Below the pieces are notes generated by a model that made no database searches, was not told the DNA's origin, and was given only the letters and a program-made list of their open reading frames with translations. DNA of 64,000 nt from Globodera rostochiensis (lineage: Eukaryota > Nematoda > Chromadorea > Rhabditida > Heteroderidae), in NCBI GenBank assembly GCA_018350325.1, contig JAEVLN010000002.1, forward strand, positions 1,060,162 to 1,124,161, in the 5' to 3' direction. The translations under genes and the position numbers were made by a program. Shown one piece after another: positions 50,578-63,490 of the stretch. How positions within the stretch are numbered: the stretch's first letter is position 1; each line of letters opens with the position of its first letter.

Positions 50578-52851
50578 CTAGACGCCTGCGGGGGGCTAAA
50601 GCCATGGGGGTTAATTGATATAAGGTGTTGTTGAAACTGTTCCTAGGGCTTTTCTTTTTTTAAAATTTAGTATTTAGGTTATTTGATCGTTTTCCATTTA
50701 ATTTTATTAAATTATGAGCCCGTTCCTGGGCGGGCAAGCCCTCTCTGGAGTTGGGCAAGCTCCTCTCCGAGGCAGTGCAAGCCCACTCAGGGGTTGGGCA
50801 AGCCTTTTCAGATGTCGGGCAGTTTTTAGATGCTGACCAAGGTTTTTCCCAAGGACGGGCAAGCCCTTGTATTTGAAATTTTTTAAATTAAAATTACAAT
50901 TTTTTTTAAATTTTTTTTCTCCTTTCAATTTATTTATTTTTATTTAAATTAAATTAATTTTTTCTTCACTTAACTTTTCACTACTGGGATGCACACTGGG
51001 GGGGGGGGGGGGTTACACCAGCAGTAAGGTTCTCTCTCTCTCTCCTTACGCTCGTATCTTACCACATTCTCTCACTTTTCCACAATATTTCTTTCCTCCT
51101 TGATCTGTCCATATCGCGATCAGTTTTGATCAAAACTAAACAAACTTTTTTTGGTTTAGTTCAGCTTTTTAAGCTGAATTGAATTATATAAATAGACGCC
51201 CTGTGGACGGTGGAACCAAAAAATATAGGGGGGCTATGCCTTTGGCTACTGTTCCATTGGTTAGACATTTTTTTTATTTGAATTTATTTAATTTAATTTT
51301 TTATTTAATTCTTTTAATTATGAGTCTTCTGCTCTTGGCCGGCCAAGCCCTTACTGGGGAGAGCAAGCTTTTTTACTGGGCTGGGCAAGCCCTTTCTGGG
51401 GCTGGAAAGCCTTTTTATGGGACAGGAAGAGCCCTTTCCGATAGGTTTTTTACTTTTTTTTAATTTAATTTATTTTTATTTGTATATTTTTTATTTATTT
51501 AATTTAATTATGAGTTAGTTCATGGCTAGGCAAGCCGCCTCCGCGGTCGGTCGTGCCCTTTCCGGGCCGGTCAAGCCACTCCCGGGTCGGACATGCACTT
51601 CAAGGAGCCGGGCAAGTCTTCACTGGGACGGGCAAGGCCTTCCAACGGGTTAGAACTTCTTTTAAATTGTTAATTTATTCTTCATTTTATTAAAAATTTC
51701 TCCACTCTTAACATTTCTCTAACATAAATGTTCTATGGGTTGCATACTACTGCAAAAAGACAAAAGTAAACATTCTCTCTCTTTTGTTACGCTCGTATCT
51801 CTACCCTTATCTCTCCCTTTCACATACTATTTCGTCTTCAAACATGATCAGACCATAAGTTGATCAGTTCTGATCAGAAACGAACAAACTTTTTTTTTTG
51901 TTTAGCTCAGCTTTTTAAGCTGAATTTAATTATATAAAATTTATTTTAAAAAATTTAAAATTTCAAAATTTAATTTTTTCAATTTTTGCTCAAAATTGAT
52001 CAGACCGTAACTTGATCAGTTTTGATCAGAATTGGTTAAACTTTTTTTTGTTCAACTCAGCTCATCAAGCTGAGTCTAAATAACATCTCAATTACCTTCT
52101 AAGGCAAAAATCGAACTTTTCATTTTTTGACCCCAGCCAAATATATGTATACTTGGTTAGACCCACCATATCGACCCCCAACCCGAACCAAACTGGGCAA
52201 ATGATATACCATTTTGAAGCCCAAACTATGGCGCATCTCCTCCCACAAAATCAGACCAAAGCTCAACCAAAAAATTTTCACCATAAAAGTTGGCGCAAAA
52301 AAAAATAAATTTTTCCATTTTCAACACCCAATTCCGACCTCAAGTCGAACTTTTACATACCCACCCAAAAGATATTTTTTGTAGCTTAATACCACCCCAA
52401 GTTATGATTAACCAACCCCGACCCGCTCCGAGCAAACCCCATCGTTTTTGTGAATTTCTCCCAAAACAGTAAAAAAAAAGTCCGATTTTTTGACATTTTG
52501 TCCCTCGAATAACTCTTACACGGTTAGACCGACCACCACAAATGAAATACCATTCGATCCCAAATTTTGTCTAGTTGTGCCCTTTCTCCAAACCCTAAGC
52601 GCGCAAAATGCGCTTTAAACCACTTTTGCCCCTCCAACTGCAACATGGTAGGCAAAAAGGGGCTCTTCTTTTTGGGCGGTTAGACCGTTCGACCCTTCCC
52701 GGACAAAAATGTTGAAAAAAAAAACCGTTCCGTTGTTAAAACCTCGGAACTTTATTTTTGTGCAAATTTTCAGCCAAATCGAACTGCAGGGAATCCCTGA
52801 ATATCCATTTCTGCGGAGCTTTAAAACACAATTTCCTAATAATTAGTAATA
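50578..52851 (-). mobile_element. Helitron-like non-autonomous element, copy A (2274 bp)
   Basis: On the minus strand it begins TATTACTAATTATTAGGAAA and ends GCCCCCCGCAGGCGTCTAG (CTAG at 50,581-50,578), followed by T. There is no target duplication, and the insertion lies between A and T, as the paralogous empty site at 15,314/15,315 shows. These are Helitron hallmarks; the 5' TC is TA here and TC in copy B. There is no Rep/helicase. Inside are several arrays of GGGCAAGCC words (50,730-50,870, 51,330-51,440, 51,520-51,640), repeated TTACGCTCGTATCT and GATCAGTTTTGATCA modules, and a 14-G run near 51,000. A second CTAG-end-like motif (TAGACGCCCTG, about 51,192) suggests a tandem or nested partial copy. 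Confidence 0.7.
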
Positions 52852-54915
52852 TATTAAATTTTTATTTAATAAATTACCAAAAATATTTGTGAAAATATTT
52901 TTTATCCGCATAAATGGCCGAGGCCATTAATTGGAGAGAGAAAGAAATGCGCCGTAATTTCCCCATTTATCCAAGAAGCTCGCAAATTTATAACCAGTAA
53001 AGAAGCTAAAATAAACCTTTTTAATAAAATGATAACGCTATTTATCTATAAAAGATTTTGTGAAAACATGATAAAAATTAAAATAAAACTAAATAAAAAA
53101 AAATTTTAAATTTTCGTGACTTGCAAATATACAGTCAAGACACTTATAAAACATGTTTTTTGATAATATTTAAAACTTTTTAATAATTAATTAAAACATC
53201 AAAAGTTACCACGCAAGCAAAGGAAGAGAAGAGACTTGAGCTACTAATTTTGTCACCAAATTAATTTCTATAATAAAAAAAGATAGTAGCTAAACTTATA
53301 TATAATTTAACTTTCATGAATAATAAAATTTATTTGGTTATAGCTTTAAATAATATAAACAAAAAAGACATCTTTTTGAAATTTTGGAACTACCAAAATA
53401 ATTAAATACAAAAAAAAAATAATATAAAACCACAAAGATCTAAACAGCAAGAAAAGCTGTAGATTTACAAAAAGTCTGAGCAGACAGAAGACTACTAACT
53501 CTGTTCACGGCACAAAGCTCAGCTGGTTGAGATCAAGATCTCGGGCACAAATTTTAATATTATTTACAAAAATTGAAAAGATCATTTTTAAAGTCAACTT
53601 AATATTATTTAAAATAAAATTATGAAAATATTATTGTTTAAATAGTAATATCGTGATGAGTTCAAATCTCGATTGATTAAATCCTAAAACAACAAATTAA
53701 AACAAATAAATAATAATGTCAAAAACATTACAAAACAAAGTTCAAAGAAAAAGAACCTTTAAATATGATGTAAGAAAAATTAAAATTTAAAGATTAAAAA
53801 AATCTCCCATGATAATTTTTTAAGCAAAACTCTTAAATAGATTTTTTAAATGCTAAAAATGAATAAACGCTAAAATAAAAATGATATTATTTATACTCTC
53901 AATTCAAGAGCAAAGCACCCATGAGGCAGGTCATGTTTTGTCGTTATGGCTCATTAAATCTGTCCGTTTCATCAATACAATGATTCAATTGAAAAATCTT
54001 TTTGAAACAGATAAAAGAATTTATTAAGTTATTAAAGCATAAAATAATTACGCATTAACAATTCCTGACCCAATTCGGAAAACTTCAATTAGCACGTAAA
54101 TTTAGTTAAAATTCATAAATGTAAAAGTTTTTAAAACAATATAAAAACTCGATCTATAAAATAATATAAATTAAATAATTAAACGCATTTAGAAAATATT
54201 ATTAAAAAATTTAAAAGTTACAAAAAAACAAATTAAACAAAAAATAGAGTAACAATGAATGAAAGCAAAAAATAATAATCTTGATAGCAACAGTTAAAAA
54301 TGTCTATTATAGTTTTATATAACCTTATTAAATGTTAAATGTTTTAATTAATGCCACTGACAGTAAATGCGTTCCATTTAAAATGTTTCTTTTTAAATTT
54401 TTCTAGCAGAAATCTGGCTTCTACCTGTTATGCTTGAAGTCAATCTCCCAAATAAGTTGCATAAAATGGCGTAATTTTTGTTGATTAATGGGGAAATTTT
54501 ATAATTTTCGCTGGGCTCTTTTTTATTTATCTAACTTTTCAAACTCGATTGTTATTATCACAAAATATTTAAATCGTTTTAGCAGTTAAACCTTATTTTC
54601 AACTATCATTTCATAAAAATGCGTTTGTTTTCGAAATTGCGTTTAATAGTTTCAGTGATAAAGTTAAAACTTTCATTTACTTATTACTTGTGCCTTTTTT
54701 TGGTGATTGAGTTCACTTTCCAAGAATACATTGCTAGCTGATGCCACATAATTAAAGGTATTTTAAAATTTCTAAACTTTAGCAAAATAGTAATTTGTTT
54801 TAAAACTTTGGTTCACTTATAAAAAATCCGCATTTTGATAATGACAAATAATGGACACATTCCATTAAGATAATGAATTTAAATTATTCTTGCAATTTGA
54901 AATAATTATTAAAAT
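52852..54915 (-). repeat. Right arm of large inverted repeat (pairs with 13,402-15,314)
   Basis: Reverse complement of 13,402-15,314. The arms differ by substitutions and small indels; neither preserves a long reading frame. Its inner end abuts the Helitron-like element. Confidence 0.85.
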
Positions 54916-56049
54916 ATTTTAATAATTATTTATTTTTCTTCATTTCGATATGGGTTAATCGCTTTTTTATTATTTTGCCTCCACACAATGATTTTTTCCT
55001 CATGTCGTTGAATGGCAATTCAGTTAGTCTTTTTTTGTTGCCATAATTAGTTGTTTACTAATAAATTAAACGTAGATTTTACATGAGAGTAACACTTTAT
55101 TTTATTGGAAAAGTTTTCAAAAAATTTGTACGATTAATTATTAATTATTTTTTGTACTATTAATATTACATTTAGAACTTTTTCCTGACAGCATCAATCA
55201 CCTTTTTAAAACAGCTAAAGCTATATCAGATTATTTCTGAGAAATTATTAAGTGAATAAGCAAATGTAATTTTTTTTTTCGTTCATTTCATCAGTTTAAT
55301 TATTAAAATCAATTTAATAAATAATTATTTAATTTTTTTTTAAAAGCCAAACTTAGTTTTTCGTATTTGTTATTATAAAATGAGGAATTGATATAATTTT
55401 TATTTTGTTATTTTCACCTAAGAATTTGTAGCATATGAGACGGTGGTATTTTATTTGCGTAAAATTCAAAGAATTAATTTTGTGTAATTAATTTTTTGAC
55501 AGAAAAAAAGTTATTTTGATTTGTTTATTTTCAAAAACCTTAGGAATTATAAAGAATAGAATAGAATTATATTTGGGTTTTATAATGTTTAGGTTTGTTT
55601 GAAACCTTCTTTCGCCCTCTGCCAATTATATTAATTGGGTTTTCTTCCCTGAGTTTAGCGGTTTTTTGCTTTTCTTCCTTGAGGAAGTCTTCGGTTTCGA
55701 TTGGAATAATTTAATTTTAATAGTTATTTATTTTTCTTCATTTTAGAAAGCAAAATTATCAGTTTAAAGCAGGGTTCGTATCTTTGGAATTCATGCTCAT
55801 AATCTGCGTAGAATTTCTGTTTTTGTTTTGGTGTTCTTTTCAAAAACATTAGGAATTAGAAAGAACACAATAGAATTATATTTGGATTTATAATTTTGGT
55901 TTTTTTGAATTAATGTTTTTTTCACGATAAGTTGATTTGTTAACGAACTAAAGTTCAAATTGGCATCGATCTTTCAAATTTGCACACATTTATTAAGTTC
56001 ATTTCTATCCCCATTTTTTAATTAAGCAAAAACTTAAGATTATTTAATT
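54916..56049 (+). repeat. AT-rich stretch with an internal direct duplication
   Basis: ATAGAATTATATTTGG preceded by TTAGGAATTA occurs at about 55,540-55,580 and again at 55,850-55,890, so about 325 bp appear duplicated in part. No gene supported. Confidence 0.55.
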
Positions 56050-57020
56050 ATTTCTTGAGATTGATGTCCAATTTAGATTAAATAATTTCTTGAAATTGTA
56101 TTGTTTTATTGGTGTGCATTTAATTGATCATAATTTGCAATATATACCTTAAATTATTTTTCGTAAATGGCTTTTAAATTTTCTATCATTTTCTTTTGTC
56201 GTCTCTTTTTTCGTTAAAAATTATGTATTTTAATATATTTAGCGTTTTATAACAAGCTAGCTATAGCTTATAAGGTAGAAATGCTAAAACATTGGATGTT
56301 TCTCCATTAATTTATTTGAATTGATTAAGCGTAAAAATCATATTTGTTGTGTTTGTGTTTGATAAATTATTATTTTTATATTTTAAAAACTTTTTAAAAA
56401 CTTGCAGCTAATTTTTGATTTTATTGAATAGATTTTTGATTAATTTTTCTATATTCTAAAAACCTGAAAACTGCACAGGTAAAAGACACCCAGTTGCGAT
56501 GACGAATTTTGTAGTATAGGTAATTTCTTATTAATTATGGTTTAAACTTTTGTTTACTTTGTTTTAATCTTTAATATTAATGCCATTAAACCAAAATATT
56601 TTAAGTGTATTTTTACTTACGAACTATTTAGTTTTTTTGTTAGCCAAATTATGAATTTTTGTTTGCTTTATTCAGATTTATTTTATTTCATAAATATGTC
56701 GCAATATAGACAAATAATTTGCAAGTAGTTTACATTTTATTTTTAAATTTCTGATTTTTATTTTATATGTATATTTTAGAACATAAAAGACTCAATTTGT
56801 TGTAAGTAAAGTCAACGTTAGGCCGTTTGCGCATTTTAATTAACAATAAATAAACTATTCAAAGTTTTCAAAAAAGTTGGGCATTTCGTGGAGCATGAGC
56901 TATTTGTTTATATGTATAATTATTTGTGCATATATTTGTTTAAATTAAAGTTCAATATAACGGCGCGGATTGATTTTATAAAATGAATTATAGACTTTAT
57001 CCAGCTGGATTGTCAACTTT
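56050..57020 (+). repeat. Modules M1 (copy 3) and M2, uninterrupted
   Basis: 56,050-56,370 is the third copy of module M1 and 56,395-57,020 is the plus-oriented copy of module M2. Here the two adjoin, which shows that the 720 bp between them at 42,310-43,040 were inserted there. Confidence 0.8.
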
Positions 57021-59133
57021 TGTTTTGGGAAGCCCAACACAATAATTTTGATATTGGCAATCTGCATAAACTTGCTAAACATTTTTACATTAGATGGTTT
57101 ATCATGCAAATTTAAATTAGAATACCAATCTATTTATTAAAAGTGTGTCAAAGATGGAAATATGGAAAGCATGCTTACGAAGCGTCGGCAAAATCAAGGT
57201 GCTAATATTGATCAAAATACTAAAACGATTTGTTAATAAAAAATAAAAGTAAGTTAAAACAATTGAATATTTAAAATATTAAGGCTGCCAAAAAAGCCTT
57301 ATTCGTCAGGCACCAAAAATTTAAATAAGGTAGTAGAAAACAGAAAACAAAAAATTGTAATAAAAGGTCGCCGCAAATTTAATGATTTATTGCTCTAAAA
57401 TAATCATTTTTATTTTATTCCTTAAGCAAAATATAAAATTCATTTTAATTCAAAATAGCATCGAGCAATCATCAAATAAATGCAAGTTAATTGTAAATTA
57501 ATTGTAAAGAACAATGAATGCTCATTGATGGATTTCTGCATTTAAACTGTTGACTCAAATTCATTTTCACGAATTTTACTTCTAATCACTAAATGCGAAC
57601 AACACAACATTGTCTAAAATAATAAGGATTTTTCTAAACCCCAAATTTGAAATAACTTGTATTTAAAGCAGTTGCTAATTAAAATTCAAAAAAAAAATAT
57701 CCATTAAAAATGCAATTTAAAAGAGGAATTTAATTAAAATCTGTAAATAAATATTTAAGAAATATTAATTATTTTAAAGACTTTGCCTGCCTAAATGTGT
57801 AAAATATCAAATTAAGTTTTGAAATTTAAACTTAAGTGTTACTATTTAAAAATAAAATAAATATTTTAAACAAAAAACTACAAAAACCATTAGTTGCAAA
57901 GCAAAGTTCTATCCCACAAATGCAGTAATTGGATATTTTAAAGGATTCAAAAAATTAAAGTATGATTTTCAAAATACGAAAAGCTGTGACCATATTTTTA
58001 AATCCTTGTTGAAAATAACTTAATTAAAAATGTAGGTTTAAATTCTATTAAACAAATGAATATAAAAGTAATAAAAAAAGCAAATAAATGCGTATGATAA
58101 CTGAATTTGGTAGAAAATAGAAAACAATCTTACGGTGGATGACCAAATATTGTGCCACTGGGTTCGTGAACAGCCCTAAGGTTTTGAAAATTTAAAAAAA
58201 TTTAGAAAACAATAAAAATCCGAAAAAAGTTAACGTTTTCTCCTCATCAGTCAAATCAAATAAAGAAATTAATTGGCTAAAGTCAAATTTTATAAAATAT
58301 TAATCTTCTTAACCAATAAAAAGTTTTTGATGCAAATAATAAAAATAACAACAATTTGAAAACTTTCCCAATAAAATAAAAATGCTATCTCCCCGAATCA
58401 AAGTTCCCCCCAATTCAAAATCTTTTACCTCATCTTGTAACCTTAGTCCGTTTGCATTCAAAAAAAATTTACAAATAAAATCTCTAATCTTTTTTTTGCA
58501 TTATTTCCTTTTCATAAAATTTATTATTCCATTAGATTGTATTACGATTAAACTAAATGATGAATCCGTTCTATGAGGCTCCGGAAATGAGCACTAAAAC
58601 GTCGAACAACGCACAAGAATGCACAATTTAATTAAAAATCAATATCTAGGAAAAAATTTATAAAGAAATGCATCAAAATATAAATTTTTAATAAATTCAT
58701 TTCAAAATCGATCGCAATGCTCGACAAAATTAAAAAAATCAACAAGAAGCAAATAGAAAAGAAAAGCAACAAATACATTTTAAAATTGTAAGCCCAAAAT
58801 AATATTAATTGGACGCACAATTAAGCAATACAAAAAAAATTATCAGCAAATCATTTTAATTAAAATTAAATAGGTTCTAAAATTTAAGTTAAAATTCTTT
58901 TATCAATAATATAAAGATCTTTTTGCTAATCCGAAAAAACGACGGAACCTAAATGCCAATCCTGAAATTAAAAAATAGAATTAAATATAATAAGTTTCAA
59001 GTTCAAACATCGGAAGATTGTTCGGACGTTAGTCAACAAAAACTTATTAAAATAATAATGTAATGCAAACATTTAAAACTTGACTTATGAAAAACTAATT
59101 GAACACTATTTGAATTCGTTCGTGTAGATTTCC
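57021..59133. other. AT-rich stretch, nothing identified
   Basis: No supported gene or repeat partner. Short frames at 58,382-58,576 (plus) and 58,632-58,820 (minus) look like chance. Confidence 0.45.
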
Positions 59134-60761
59134 TCTTACTAATTATAAGGAAATCCTGTTTTGAAGCTCCGGGGGAATCCATTGATGTCGGAGATGTGTG
59201 CTTCGATTTGGCTGAAAATTTGCACAAAAATAAAGTTCCAGGGTTTTTACAATCGAACGGTTTTTTTTTTCCTCTAACTTGCTCGACAAGGGTCGAAAAG
59301 TCTAACGCCCCAAAAAGAAGAGCTCCTTTTTGCCTACCATGTTGCAGTTGGAGGGGCAAAAGTGGTTTAAAGCATGATTTTGATGGGTTGGCTTTGGAGA
59401 AAGGGCACAACTAGACAAAATTTGGGTTCGACTGATATAACATGTGTCCGGGTAGGTCTAACGGCCTAAAAGTTATTCGAGTGACAAAATGTCGAAAAAT
59501 CTGAATTCTTTTTGGTACTTTTGGGAGAAATTCACAAAAACGATGGGGTTTGCTCGGATCGGCTCGGGGTTGGTTAATCTTATGTTAGGGGCATAATGAG
59601 CTACAAAAAATGTTTCTTGGCCGGGTCTGTAAAAGTTCGACTTGAGGTCGAAATTGGGTGTTGAAAATGGAAAAATTAATTTTTTTTGGCGCCAACTTTT
59701 ATGGTGAACATTTTTGGGTTGAGTATTGGGCTGATTTTGTGGGAGGAGGTGCGCTAATGTCTGAACTTCAAAATGATATATGACTTGCCCGTTTTGGTTC
59801 GGGCTGAAGGCCGAAATGTGGGGTCTAACCAATTTATGCATATATTTGGCTGGGGGCAAAAATGGAAAAGTACGAATTTTACCTTGGAAGGTAATTGAGA
59901 GTATATTTAGACTCAGCTCGATGAGCTTAGTCGAACAAAAAAAAGTTTGACCTGTTCTGATCAAAACTGATCAAGTTACGGTATTTTCAATTTTGACCAA
60001 AAATTCAAAAAATTAAATTTCGAAATTTTAAATTTTTTAAATTAAATTTAATATAATTAAATTCAGCTTTAAAAACTGAGCTAAACAATAAAAAGTTTGT
60101 TTGGTTTTGATCAAAACTGATCAAGTTATCGAATGATGAATTTTGACCAAAAATTTAAAAAATTAAATTTTGAAATTTAAAATTTTTTTAAATAATTTTT
60201 ATATAATTAAATTCTGCGTAAAAAACTGAGCTAAGAAAAAAAAATTTGGTTTACTTTGACCAAAATTGATCGAGATACGGGCAGGTCAAGGAGGAAGAGA
60301 AATATTGTGGAAAAGTGAGAGAACGTGTTAGAGATACGAGCGTAAGGAGAGAGAGAACCTTACTGCTGGTGTAACCCCCCCAGAAGTGCACCCCATAGAA
60401 CAATTGTTGTAGAGAAAAGTTAGGTGGAGAGGAAATTAATTTAATTTAAAAAAAAAAATAAATTGAAAGAAGAAAATAAATAAAAAAAATTGTAATTTTA
60501 ATTAAAAAAATTTCAAAAACATGGGCTTGCCCGTCCTTGGGAAAAATCTTGGTCAGCATCAAAAAAGGCTTGCCCGGCCTCACAAAGGCTTGCCCAATCC
60601 CAGAGAGGGCTTGCCCGCCCAGGAGCGGGCTCAAATTTAATCGCATTAAATAAATAAGTAAATCAAATAAATTAATTTAAAAAAAAGAAAAACCCTAGGA
60701 ACAGTTCAATATCTGTCACATATCAATCACCCACATGCTTTAGCCCCCCGCAGGCGTCTAG
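59134..60761 (+). mobile_element. Helitron-like element, copy B (1628 bp), inverted to copy A
   Basis: Begins TCTTACTAATTATAAGGAAA and ends AGCCCCCCGCAGGCGTCTAG at 60,761, followed by T. The body matches copy A throughout, for example TTGGCTGAAAATTTGCAC and AGAGATACGAGCGTAAGGAG. It lacks copy A's extra internal ~650 bp and has one GGGCAAGCC-type array (complement, 60,530-60,630). A 163-codon frame on its minus strand (59,473-59,964) is interrupted by stops in copy A and is not called as a gene. The left boundary is less certain because the preceding base is C. Confidence 0.68.
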
Positions 60762-61074
60762 TTCGTTTAAAGTATTAATTGTTTTAGTTTGTCATCTTTT
60801 TCAGTTTCTTCGAATTGTAATTAGTGGTAAAAAAATAAATGTATTTTATTGCAATAAAACAAATAAATTTTATTTTAAAAGATTTCAAAAATTAATAGCA
60901 GTGGCTAAATGTTTAACAATGCTTTAGTCATTTGAAATTTTAACTTATATTCATTTTCTTTATTCAATATAATTTTTATCTTCTTCAAAAGAAAACTTTC
61001 TTTCTGTTTGTGAATTAATTTTTATTACTACACTTAAATTAAAGAATACTAAAATACCTTCGAGTTCGTCAAAA

Positions 61075-61470
61075 GATCCATGCCCATTCTAAAATTTGAA
61101 ATGGTTTAAATTTAACAAAAAAATTTCTTTCAAGCCATCAACTGGTAGTTGGCTGAAGAGATTGCTTCCTGAAGGACGCTGCTTTTGTCCCGTCCACACA
61201 ATGCTATTTTTTAAAAATATTTTTTAAACTATAAAATGTAAACTACTATTTGCTTTTTTTATTATTATTGTTTAATAAATAATATTTTGTAAAATTCGAA
61301 TTAGTACAAATTAGTTTTTGAAATTAACATTCAACTTTTGGTGAATGATTAATGCATTCTTTAAACAAAGATGTATTGAATTGCAATGTTGATAGATGAT
61401 TTTTAATTTTTAAGGTTTGTTAATTTTTTTAATATTTTATGATAAAGCTTTTTTTAATAATTTTTTTATT
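61075..61470 (+). repeat. Module M3, plus copy
   Basis: Inverted partner of 42,505-42,975. It includes GCTTTTGTCCCGTCCACACA and TGAATGATTAATGCATTC. The stretch 60,762-61,074 between copy B and this module is AT-rich with nothing identified. Confidence 0.8.
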
Positions 61471-61812
61471 TTATTCAAATAAACAAAATTTTATAAAGTC
61501 TTAAGTCGGATTGAATTATTTATAATTTAGGTTAATTAATAAATTAATTTTATTCTTTCTAAACGGCATAGACTGCATTCTTTAAATAAATATTATTGAG
61601 TTGCAATGTTGATAGATGAATATTGTTCATTTTTATAATTTTTTTAATATTTTTAGGATAAAGCTTTTTTTAATAATTTTTTTATTTTATTCAAATAAAC
61701 AAAATTTTATAAAGTCTTAAGTCGGATTGAATTATTTATGTTTAAAAATAGCATAAAGGTATTTAGGTTAATTAATATTAATTTTATTATTTCTAAACAG
61801 CATGGACTGCTG
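61355..61812 (+). repeat. ~215-bp tandem duplication
   Basis: CATTCTTTAAA starts two consecutive copies (about 61,353 and 61,569). Both contain TTGCAATGTTGATAGATGA, AAGCTTTTTTTAATAATTTT and GTCTTAAGTCGGATTGAATT. The second copy has a ~20-bp insertion (about 61,741). Confidence 0.9.
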
Positions 61813-63062
61813 GGCATTTTTACATTGAGTTTCTGCGAATGAAAAAAATCATATGGGCCCTTTTGCGTAATTTTACAAATTTAAATTTGTTTAAAAACTG
61901 GAATCCATTTTCGGATACCCGGGATTCGTTCACCGGTGACTATTTGTTTGTTTTGATTAGTTTTCTTTAAATTTTTGTAAATTGGTTTTATTTGATAAAC
62001 TTAAATCATTTTTATTTATTGTAACAAGATTGTTGCTTAGCCAGAGATAAACTGTATTGCCTGACAGCAGCTTACGGTCGTCATTTTTGCATAAATAAGC
62101 TATTAAAATATTTACTATCAAACAAGTTTTATGTTTTTTTAAATTGTATTACATCTTGGTGCTGTTGAACATTTGTTATATAACTTGCGCCGACGTTACT
62201 GTTTGTTTTGACATTAAAAAAATGCCATTTTTATTAATATTCACATTAATAATAGGTAATTAATTACTTTATTAATGTCTTTCATTTGATTAATCTGCGT
62301 CCGACTTCATTCATTCCATAGGCAGCAAATGATTATAAATTGATTTTTAATGATTAATTATTTTGAGTTTATATATTTATTTTTTGCATTTATTTACTTC
62401 AAATACCTAGATTATTTGATCGTTAGTTATAAGAAGTTTATTTTTTTCACATGTTTATTCACATAATTTATAAATAATGTTATTAGCATAGAAAATTCCC
62501 TTAATTTTCCTGGATAAATCTTTTATTCTATGCCTATGATTCAAATTAACAACTTTTGAAAATGTATATAGCCTGATTTATTTAATAAAAAAATGTTATT
62601 GGCATGCATTTTCAATATTTATGATTAATTGGCTTTACTTTTATTAAACACATGTCAAATTTATTTTTTTAAATACTGGATGTATAATTTTTTACAAAAT
62701 TTCTTCATTTTCATAAAATACATATTCTTTCTATGTTGGTCCGGCGTTAATATTGACTTAATTTATTCTTTATTTATTAAACGTGATAGTTATTTTTGTT
62801 TTCGAATTTATCGTCTTACATTATTTAGTTAGTCAATGACTGAATCGGCGATGATGGTGGAGGGCGGAGACACACAAGATCACAACACGCAAACGTTGTT
62901 ATGGTAAAATAATCCGAATAAATAAAAAAACATGTGATACAAAATATTAATGTGTTTCTTATTCAGTTTTTAAACTTACAACCTGTAAAGAATAACTTGG
63001 TTCAGCATTTAAAAATAGGCATGACAAAAAAATTTTTTTCAATCAATTGTGACAAAACTAAT
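61813..63062. other. AT-rich stretch, nothing identified
   Basis: No supported feature. A 67-codon frame at 62,629-62,832 is low-complexity. Confidence 0.45.
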
Positions 63063-63490
63063 AACCGTCTGACTCTCTTTTTAGCACACTATTTCTTCAA
63101 AAATAAAATGTTCAAAAAAGTAACTAAAATATTATTATATGGGGTGCGTTGATGACAAAATTAGTCTAACCGTCTGACTCTTTCTTTTTAGCACACTATT
63201 TCTTCAAAAAGTGAAATGTTCAAAAAAGTAACTAAAATATTATTATATGGGGTGCGTTGATGACCAAATTACTCTCGTCGTCTGACTCTCTTTTTAGCAC
63301 ACTATTTCTTCAAAAAGTAAAATGTTCAAAAAAGTAACTAAAATATTATCATATGGGGTGCGTTGATGCCCAAATTACTCTCGTCGTCTGACTTTCTCTT
63401 TTTAGCACACTATTTCTTCAAAAAGTAAAATGTTCAAAAAAGTGACTAAAATATTTTTAGATGGGGTGCGTTGATGCACAAATTATGTTT
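63063..63490 (+). repeat. ~106-bp satellite array 2
   Basis: Four units starting near 63,065, 63,170, 63,278 and 63,384 with CGTCTGACT, TTTTTAGCACACTATTTC and ATGGGGTGCGTTGATG, in the same orientation as array 1 at 37,070. The last two units begin with CTCGTCGTCTGAC in place of CTAACCGTCTGAC, so they share a local variant. Confidence 0.95.

Noticed and set aside
53505..53570. tRNA gene suggested by AAGCTCAGCTGGTTGAGAT
   Set aside because: It resembles an A box, but no T-arm or acceptor stem follows and both inverted copies lack a cloverleaf.
59473..59964. 163-codon frame in Helitron-like copy B
   Set aside because: The matching frame in copy A has several stops and changes fall at all codon positions, so coding is unlikely, although a decayed gene cannot be fully excluded.
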